Source: Lactifluus volemus
Lineage: Eukaryota; Basidiomycota; Agaricomycetes; Russulales; Russulaceae
Length of the DNA: 64,000 nt
NCBI GenBank assembly: GCA_022376515.1
Contig: WTXI01000036.1
Span: 62,001-126,000 of the forward strand
Reading direction: 5' to 3'
The notes beneath the pieces were generated by a model that searched no databases, was not told where the DNA came from, and worked only from the letters and a program-made list of their open reading frames with translations. How positions within the stretch are numbered: the first letter of the stretch is position 1; every line of letters begins with the position of its first letter. The translations under genes and the position numbers were made by a program. Below are positions 55,875 to 64,000 of the stretch, in pieces.

Positions 55875-58848
55875 ATGGATGAACTCACGCTCAATTGTTG
55901 GGTCCGTTCTGAATATCCTGAAGCATTCTTCCAGGTCAAGGTTTCAAGTATCGACACTGTCTACGGCCTTCAAAAGGCGATCAAGAATGTGAAACCAGTG
56001 GCTTTTCGCGATGTGGACCCAGATAATCTCACTCTTTACAAGCCCAAGGCTCCCATATCTATACCCTTTGAAAGTCTCAGGAAATTCACCCTTTCGGAGA
56101 ATGGGGAGATGTTGTACGGAATGTATCGGTTATCAAACGTTTTCGCCGAACCGCCTCCTGAATACGACATCCATGTCATAGTGGGTACGTAGCAGAGACG
56201 ATCCAAGCTGGTCTTCACATTGAATCTTCTTCTTCTCTAGATGCCCCACCGAATATTGTCTGTTTCTTGCGAGGGGCCCTTCTCAGTGACAGCTTTCAAC
56301 TTGCAATCTGCCCTGGTGAAGTCATTGGTCATCTTATACCCCGCATAAAGGACGCACAACCAGATCTGAGGAGCGTAGCCAACCACCGTATACGTTTATA
56401 TAGGATATCGGGAGATGAGAATGAACTCCGAAAGTGTCTTGGCAATACCGGTGACGGTGAACTACTCAGCGGGCAGAGATTGGCGCCCAATTTCTTGGGG
56501 GTGCCAATTCTCGATCCTTTGCGTGTTGTTATCGAAGTTTCCACCAGCCCGACCCGTGAGTGTGAGCGCTTGTCTATCAGGCGGCACCGAGTCAGCATAA
56601 ATTCACAGCCACAATCTCTCCAACTTTGTCTCACACATCCAACATCTCCGGTCACGGTAAGCCACCTCATCGTATTTGTGATGCCTGTTGAAGTTCTGCT
56701 CATCACCTTTCCATCCAGCTTCGTCTACAGGTGAACGTCCTACTGCTGGTGAGTCCATCCATCTCCGGTTCTCTCTTCTCGTTTCCGGCTTCCCCTCGCC
56801 TCTCGCTTTAACTGACCAACCTCTCGTGTCTTTATCTCGTATCGTTCACACACCACCGCAACAACGTGTTATCGCATCCCACGGTTCTGTGCTTGCGCTT
56901 GTCTCCTCCACAGCCGCCCGCAAGCGCAACCTCGTTGGCATTGGTTCCGATGAAGAGAGGGGTAAAAGACATAAAGCGGGTAAGCGGGCGTTGTGTTAGC
57001 ACTGTCTTTCGTTCTCATCTGACTCATTGACATCTCTCCTTCGCATAACTTCTAGATTCTTCAATTGTGGACGATGGCCCTTCTCACTTGAAATTTGGTA
57101 CAGCTTCTATGTTACTCTTTACTACGTTGCCGCCTAAAATAATGTTTTCAGGGTTTGATCAACTGTGCGCCAGTCACGGAGCCTGGCCTACTAAGATGTT
57201 GAATTTCCATAAGCAATTTTGGGGTGATCCTCTACCTCCGGAGCACCTTAATCTTGAGGACTCAGTCCATGATTCTCCTAATGACGAAGAGAACGACAAC
57301 GAGAATGCAGGAAAGAATGACGGCGATGTCCTTCCCGAGTCCCCCCGCCCCCCAACCATTGTCTCCAGTTGGAATCAACTTCTCATTCGCGCTGAATACC
57401 TAAGAATCTATAACTGCGTTGAACAACTGTACGATGAGGGTGCAGGGATTCATCCGCCTGCAGTGATTATCACAGGCCAACCCGGTATCGGTCAGTACTC
57501 TTTCATCGACATGAGAAGCCTGTTTTTTTATACTCCTTTGTGCATAGGAAAGTCGTACTGGGCCTACTACGCCTTGCGTCGACGTCTTGGACAAAAGCTT
57601 GATACTCTATGGTTTGAAGCATCCCAGTCCTATCTCTTCTGTTCCGAAGGGGTCCTCATCGTCCCTGCCGGATTCTTATTCACAAGATTTAGCTCGCGCA
57701 TATGGACTCTCATTGATTCTTTTGAATCACCAGACGGGATTCCGATCACACTCCGACATGGTGTCTTCCCCATCTATCTCACCTCCCCTATGCCAGATCG
57801 CTGGTCAAAGCTTAAGCAGGCATGGATGGTCTATAAAGTGATAATGAATCCTTGGACAAGGGAAGAGATCAAATATGCGTGAGTATGTTCCTTTCACGAC
57901 CCACTCATGCTGAGCCCTCTCTTCCACCACAGCACGGAAAAACTATATACAGGTAAACAGATACTTGAGGTGCTCTGGAGATATGATACCTTAGGCCCCA
58001 CTGCACGCTTCTGCTTTGAACTGAAGTCTCTTCAAATTCAAGACCTCATCTCTGATCGTGACTGTGAAATCGCCGACGCAGATCTAGATCTCTTCACACA
58101 GCATTTCTCAAAAAAAGGCCAAATCTCATATAATGCCTTCTCGCATTCATTCTACCTGATTCGGCGCATGCGAGGATCTCCGCTGGGTTCCGGGCGCTTC
58201 ACAGTCGATCTCATCACGGTCGGAGTTGGGCAACAAGTTTTACAGAAGCTTGAGGACTTCAGTATCGATGAGCTGTTGGGTATGTGGAAGACCTTTTCGA
58301 GGTTTACCGACGCTCGGGGAATGGCTGGTCCGATATTTGAAGCTTTCGTCCATCGGAAATTCAGTATGCGTATCGAACTGGTCGCTATGCCAATGGTTCG
58401 GTCGAACAATGCCAAGTCCCGCTGGCATGCTTTATTCAGCATCAAACGGCCTAAAACTGCCACCATTCATGGAGCGGCACAGGAAGACTTTCCTCTCCAA
58501 ATTAAGGTTGACCGGAGATTCGTCTACCCTACCAATGCCACCACCAAACTAAACATCGAACCGGACGTCTACTATGTACCCCAAAGTGGCCAACAAGTCG
58601 CTTTTGATTCCTTTATATTTACTGAAGGATATCTCAACTTGTTTCAGTGCACTGCAGGTCATGAACACACAATTAAGAATGGCCTTGTTGACTTTCTCGC
58701 AGATTGTACTGGGCTACCTCCCGACACCACCTGGCGTTTTGTGTTTGTCGTCCCAGATGACCTTGACAATTTCTCTTGTCCTCGTTCAAAAAACCCCGTA
58801 GTTGAGGAAACTGGGTTATACACAGCTCGCATTTCAATGTCAATGTGA
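55875..58848 (+). CDS. Crinkler-type protein: ubiquitin-like header, P-loop NTPase and REase-like C-terminus
   Basis: Exons: 55875-56184, 56241-56555, small linker exons near 56720-56750 and 56922-56990, then about 57056-57102 and 57151-57490, 57548-57878 and 57933-58848. It starts MDELTLNCWV...FFQVKVSSIDTVYGLQKAI, the ubiquitin-like header of Crinkler (CRN) proteins. A second similar domain follows (FLRGALLSDSFQLAICPGEVIGHLI). The P-loop GQPGIGKSYW is assembled across the intron 57491-57547. The C-terminus (YVPQSGQQVAFDSFIF ... LNLFQCTAG ... IKNGLVDFL) fits the restriction-endonuclease-fold domains common in this class. In pathogens some are secreted effectors; in free-living fungi roles in genome conflict are suspected. 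No N-terminal signal peptide is visible. Small linker exons are approximate. Confidence 0.82.
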
Positions 58849-58894
58849 TGATTGTTACCTTTCATACTGAGAATTACAAGTCCCGTACTATTTT

Positions 58895-59440
58895 TCCCTC
58901 TCGCGATTCCACTCAAACACCATTCTCACTCCGCCGTCCTCCTACTCAAATTCCCCAAACGACCCCGCTACGGACATTGCACCTATGAGTCCCCCCCCTC
59001 CGCACCGGACCTCTAGTCGCCTCTCGTCCTCTGTGCGTCCCTGTAAGTATGTTATGTAGGTGCTGTACTTCTACTTTTATCATAGTCTGCTCGGAGACCA
59101 AGATGGAGACCAGAGATGAGAAGATTTGACGACGTCTATCCGGGGTCCTGTCGCGGTGTTGCAGTGTGTGCAAGGGAAGCGTTGATGCGCGTTTGAACCG
59201 TTTTTGAATGGATCGTGTATCGTGTATCGCATTTTCAGTAGCGTCGTCACGTCGGTAGCATGAGAATACATAACAGATGTGCAACACGCTTTGTCAAGGC
59301 CAGTTTTCATCGAGTTTCTAAACAAGTCTTCTAACCGTGCAGACGGTGTAGTCACGTGCTACTAGCACAAATTTGAACAAACTGTAGACTCAGTAGACTC
59401 AGGTGTAGATTTCTCCGCGGCTTGGCGGGCGACCTTCATT
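58895..59440 (+). repeat. Direct repeat T2, right of the Crinkler-type gene
   Basis: Nearly identical to 55105-55620, starting 47 bases after the Crinkler stop. It represents the 3' end and flank of a MEYDIFRD gene without the gene itself. Confidence 0.85.
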
Positions 59441-59890
59441 AGTCCTGGATGTGAGAACAGGTCACCCTCTAGAAACGCCGGCGTCCTAGGCTCTACACCA
59501 CTTTTTTGGTGAAGTGATGTATTAGGTAGTAGGAGATAGATATCGATAGATTTGTGATCTACAGTACTGTTTCTACTAATAGTGGCCTCCGAGTCTGGCT
59601 TCGAATCTGAGTCGTGTTATGCCAACCAGACACGCGTCCAACATTTTCCGTGGTCGTTTTCCACTGCGCATCACCGTACATACGTGACTAGTAAACACAT
59701 CCGAGTCCGAGGTCTGATTAGCATAGCGAGGATCCTCTGAATGGAATGAATGGAACAAGTTACTTGTACAGGCGTCAAACTGGTATACCACAGGTCGCTA
59801 AAGGTCAAGTCAGCACATGTGCGTAAGTATTAGGCTTCGAGTCACACGCCATGCTTAGACGCCGTGTGCCTGATCACTCCTTCTCCTCCG

Positions 59891-61545
59891 ATGGAGTATG
59901 ATATCTTCCGCGACGAACTCGCTCTAAAGTACCCTGCTTATGGCCACGCTCTATGGGTACCAAGTCCCGGGGGTCTTTATCTCTCCGTACAAGTGGGCGA
60001 TGTCGGTTTCATTCGCGAAGGCAAATTTATCCGTCTATTCAATGTTCTGCTCCCTCGAGATCATCCATCCCACGAGAACTTTGGTGTTCCAGAATACCAT
60101 GATCCGTTACAGCTCAAGATTACAAAGCACATTTTCCCGATCGAACTCAATCCCAATAACTTTTGCTCCAGGGGAGTCACGCTTCTGTCTGATCAAGATG
60201 GAATAAATGCCATGGAGTAACCTTCACCCTCCCGTGTACAGGTCTTCTTATCACTAACTCTTCACCAGGCCTGGACCTGCGCAAACCGTATTCTCATGTT
60301 CTAGGAAGCAAGGCGCACTCTTATCCATTCCTGTGCCAGCCCAGCGTGAAGACACAGTCGCCCGTGGAGATTTCGCTAAATGCATTACCAAACATATTGA
60401 TGTCTGGTTTGCATTCGCTCGGGAGCTTGGCTTGGGAGTAACCCGCATGGAAGATATTATCCTCGTCACCGGTCGTGATCTTGCAAGATCCTGGACCAAT
60501 GTTGTATTCCTAGAGAATCAGGGAGGAGAACAGGTGTCATTTAGTGTTCAGGTTACTGGTACTTCCGACGTACAATGGCAGGTCTCACTTGAAGATGTTC
60601 GAGGAGCGACGGTCAATAATGGTCCGAGTGGCAAGGTATGCTTTCCTGCATGATGTACCTTGTGATGTACTGTCCCGAGATGCTAAAACTTTACTTGGAC
60701 TGATATGCTCATATTAGAGTCTGCCACGGGATCAGTGTATATTCGTCAGGGGGTTCCGCGTCACCCGATTTCTCAGGATAATACCAAGGCTTCGAGGAGC
60801 AGCGGAGCCAACTTGGGACCTAGATGAATCTGATTATGATAAACGACTCATAAGTACCCCGTGCGAAACTGACGTAAGAAGTTCATGTAACGTCCCCCAA
60901 CATTTATTTGAAATTATAAAGTACCAGGATCCCCTCCGCACGCTCCTAAATTATCTCGGTCAAGTGAGTATCATTTGAGACTTACCGGATGGGAGTTCAA
61001 GTCTAACAAATGTCACAGCATGCACCCGAGTGCGACATGGCCCTCGTTCACGACGATGACCTTCGGTACATTGATGTTGCTGTGTGTCTATTCAGAAGTC
61101 GGTTGCAACATCTGCCTTACTCTTTCAGTCCCTAGAAAATCTTCGCCGAAATGCAGTTTCGGGAAACCTGCAGAATTCCACGCTGGAGATATGGTCAAGT
61201 CTGTGCGGTAGGTATACGCATGAGCTATCATTGTGAAGACATTTTACATACGCACAGGTCTCGTTCCCGTCAACCAGAGTGGTTCAGAAGCTGAGATACC
61301 AGTTGCTAAAGTAGCGATGTTATCTCACTATGAATTCGAGCAACCATCAAACAAAGACAATAGTGGTAGCCCGGCTACTAGTAGAGCAACCTCGGTACGG
61401 AGATTACCTTTTATTCCCGTTCTGTCAGCGCTCTGTGATTCTCATGACATTGTTAAGGTGACTTTGCACAATGAAATAGCGCCAGGAACTGATACTACAT
61501 TATTAGACGATTCCGAGTCGGCTAACAGGAGGTACATCCAACTCA
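59891..61545 (+). pseudogene. MEYDIFRD family gene, copy 2, truncated at its 3' end
   Basis: Exon 1 is 59891-60216, exon 2 60269-60635 and exon 3 60718-60873, with the same splice positions as copy 1. These exons are open, and exon 2 lacks the frame break seen in copy 1 (KCITKHIDVWFAFARELGLG). Later parts include HAPECDMALVHDDDL, PVAKVAMLSHYEF and a segment ending near SANRRYIQLSN. At about 61545 the similarity to copy 1 stops and fragments of the zinc-finger gene begin, so the Pro/Ser-rich tail is missing. It may still be transcribed as a chimera, since the frame 61233-61730 runs across the junction. Confidence 0.7.
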
Positions 61546-61549
61546 GCAA

Positions 61550-61830
61550 CTTAAACCCAGCTCATCACACCGCCTTCGACTCTTATGTCTTTCGGCCCTC
61601 CAGTCTCAACTTGAGCCCAGCTCATCACCCGTCTTCGACTCTTTTGACCTTCGCCTCCAGTCCCAACTTGAACCCAGCTCATCACACCGCCTTCGACTCT
61701 TTTGTCTTCGGCCCTCCAGTCTCAACTTGAGCCCAGCTCATCACACCGTCTTTAACCTTCGCCCTCCAGTCCAACTTGAACCCAGCTCATCACACCGTCT
61801 TCGACTCTTTTGACCTTCGACCCTCCAGTC
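61550..61830 (+). repeat. Four tandem copies of a zinc-finger exon 1 fragment
   Basis: About 70-base units with CCCAGCTCATCACACCG, CTTCGACTCTTTTG and CCCTCCAGTC. The last unit continues into the remaining exon sequence. The parent gene has a single copy of this segment. Confidence 0.85.
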
Positions 61831-63040
61831 CCCACTTCGCACACACCCCATCGTACAACAGTTCTTACCAAAACTCACCTTATTCTTCTGCATCAGAATT
61901 TGAATCGAATCGATCGACGATAGCCTTAGACTTCCCGATGCTCTCGTCATACCACCCGAGTACGATCCTTCGACTCATGCCTCACAAGGCGATGGACTTG
62001 GCCCCCGTCTTCACATTGATCCAGCGACGCCAGTTGGTCAAGGGAATGAGACGACCCAGACGGCAGGATTCACAATTTCCCAAGGTCTGTATCCCGGGGG
62101 ACAGCCTCACGCGAGAGACCTATTATTAATGTTTTCAATATATTGTAGGATCAACACCTCCATCAACTCCATCGTCGTCGAATTGGGCCCATCATTCGTC
62201 CGACCCCTCGCAAACTCCGCTCCATCACAATCGGTGTCCGAGTTCCGCTTCGGCGCCGGGACAGCCGATGCTAGTAAGAAACCCCGCATCAACGATAGGA
62301 AGTTCCAGTGTCCCGTTCCAGGATGTGGTGGACGTTCACTCGTCATTCCATCTCAAGGGTATGTCGTTCACCAAGACACCCTGACGTCATCATTTACATC
62401 ATGGATTACAGGGCATATGTGCTCACATAATGACGAGATACCAATGGAAGTTGAACGTTGAACCAGACGCTAGTAGCCGGGATGAATGGAACTTCAACGC
62501 GGGTCGCTGTGATGTAACACTTCTTCCTCTCACATCACTGCACACTCCCGCATCACGCGATGTTTCAGGACTTGACCCACGATGCGTTTCAATATTCACA
62601 TCTACAAGATCTCATGATGAACGACCCCGCTGTTTTGATGGTACTTTGGTGTGTGGGCCCTTCGAGGCGCCCGACATCTCTCACTTATATGTTCGTGAAT
62701 TGAATCAGTGTAACTTACCCGCTTGACTACGTCCTGGTTATCTGTCTCTTACGTTACGCTGTTCTTGCATGTATGCTCTGAATCGTGTTACTCTTTCCTT
62801 TTGTCCCTATTACTGATGCCTCGTCCCCCTGGACTTCGGTGTAGCTATTGTTAATAGTCCTAGATTGGAAGACGGGAATCTGCTGTATTTATTGAATGTA
62901 GCGCGAATGCAAAGAAGATCTCTCCCAATGTTTTCAGTTCTTCCCCTGAGCACTGCCTGGGGCCTGAGGAAGCTGCTTTCTTTCTGTGCACATGTTTTGA
63001 TAAGAATCGAGTCCACACGCTGCTTGTGGTCGTCACCGCA
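61550..63040 (+). pseudogene. Rearranged partial copy of the C2H2 zinc-finger gene
   Basis: Matches, inverted, the gene at 42400-44769 and its 3' flank down to about 41860. It starts with four tandem copies of a piece encoding HHTAFDSF...RPSS. It then has HFAHTPSYN, the exon 1/intron 1 junction (ATATTGTAGGATCAAC) and NSAPSQSVSEF. A large internal deletion joins GCCGATG to CTAGTAAGAAACC, leaving a damaged first finger (CPVPGCGG). A second deletion removes fingers two and three. The end of the last exon (VEPDASSRDEWNFN) and the 3' flank remain. It lacks a functional finger array and cannot encode the regulator. Confidence 0.85.
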
Positions 63041-64000
63041 TCTTCACCTACGTGGGAGACGAAAGAACCAAGGCCCATTCAACGCATATACCGTGACCCC
63101 CGACGACACCATTTAACAAGGCACATGTAATAGACCACAGTTATATTCTTAACGGAATGTCCACAGTGATTGAACTTTATCCTTTTGAACGAACGAAAGG
63201 TGCTGTGGGGTCATTGTTTTCACAGCACAATTTTATGTCAGAGCAAATGTTTCATGGTACCGTAGTCGGGGAACCGTGACGGCAGCGTGACCAGAACTAG
63301 GGAAGGACAAGGGTATGTAAAACCCCTGGGTTTGCAGGTGGGGGTCCTTTAACCTGGATTATCCCGTACCCCCAGGCCCTGAAACACATACCGTTCTTTC
63401 AGGCATACCAAGTACAGTATAGAATGAATTCAACCTCAGCGCTTAGGAGTTCAGATCATTCAGAGGGAAGAGAGAGAATACTGAGGAAGCATTTCCAAAG
63501 GAGTTCGGAAAAAAAAGCTTAGATTGTTTGTTTAGACTATGACTTGGAAAGTAGCCCGGTGTTTAAGTACAGTGTCCGACTATAATATGTATACTGTGAT
63601 GGTACTAATAGCTTTCGCATGTCCTAATCACATCAGTATTGGTGGGCGACGGCCGTCGCACATACGCGAAAGTCTACCTCCGGCTTGGTGGCACCAGCAC
63701 AACGCTACCTAGCATCCCACGCAGCATAGCTGGGGACGTCGGGCACTCCAACGTGAAAGGGTTCAATTCCAACTCACCCGCGTCGGACTGGTCGGCCTGT
63801 GGGAAGGTAGTCTACCTGAAATCGCGGTTATAAGTGTCGGGCCCTCAGCCAGTGAGGACACCAGTGGTCTTGAATATAGTTGCTCGCCTTGAGTTTTGGC
63901 CGTGAGTAGCGTTGGTGATGGCATCGCGTTGTGCGCAAGTGGGGGTATTGGCCATATTGCAGGCTGATCGGTAAGTGCCAGTGACCGTTGGCGTTGAGAG
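63041..64000. other. Right-edge region, no gene seen
   Basis: Short frames only. A GGGGGT...ACCCCC stem could form at about 63341-63375. Nothing else is supported. Confidence 0.4.

Noticed and set aside
63760..63785. tRNA-like TTCAATTCC motif
   Set aside because: The flanking bases do not form a T-stem and no cloverleaf can be built upstream. The same holds for GTTCAAATCC at 33709.

Overview
The window is a piece of a basidiomycete genome, almost certainly an agaricomycete. The evidence is dense short spliceosomal introns, a Plavaka-type transposase, basidiomycete sesquiterpene synthases, a Crinkler-type protein and an F-box/LRR-like protein. Ceratobasidiaceae (Rhizoctonia and relatives) is a guess from that gene mix. 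The gene models below were read by eye from splice signals and family resemblance; nothing was searched against a database.

Left part (1-10.6 kb): 5' part of COQ4 (minus, runs off the left edge), a ZC3H15/TMA46-type CCCH protein (minus), an F-box-like protein (minus), a DUF7053-type protein (minus) and sesquiterpene synthase A (minus).

Middle (10.6-33.1 kb): a block of mobile DNA lying between two sesquiterpene synthase paralogs. Two Plavaka-family (CACTA-group) elements follow each other, 10642-24790 and 25096-32833. Each has CATCAGC-type inverted ends, CTAG-rich subterminal repeats, a nine-exon transposase on the plus strand and a divergent companion gene with DUF6532-like features on the minus strand. 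The first is split by a third element, 18003-24726, with 37-bp inverted repeats and a perfect 8-bp target duplication. That element carries one eight-exon gene of about 1,821 codons whose transposase core resembles the P-element/THAP9 type. It also has an N-terminal C2HC finger, Cys clusters and a C-terminal PHD-like finger. This nested element is the strongest candidate for something poorly described.

Right part (33.9-64 kb): sesquiterpene synthase B (minus; internal exon lengths identical to A), galactokinase GAL1 (plus), a long gene-poor stretch, a C2H2 zinc-finger regulator (minus), another gene-poor stretch and a large conserved protein of unknown function (minus). Then comes a duplicated region. 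Two copies of an unknown gene opening MEYDIFRD flank a Crinkler-type gene, the Crinkler gene lies between direct repeats of about 0.5 kb, and the second copy is broken off and fused to a scrambled partial copy of the zinc-finger gene.

Several host-type genes (TMA46, F-box, zinc finger, unknown protein, MEYDIFRD copy 1) carry single-base frame breaks that all read as one missing base, often in a homopolymer. The transposase genes, GAL1 and both terpene synthases read cleanly. Base-level assembly error is the simplest explanation, with real decay as the alternative.
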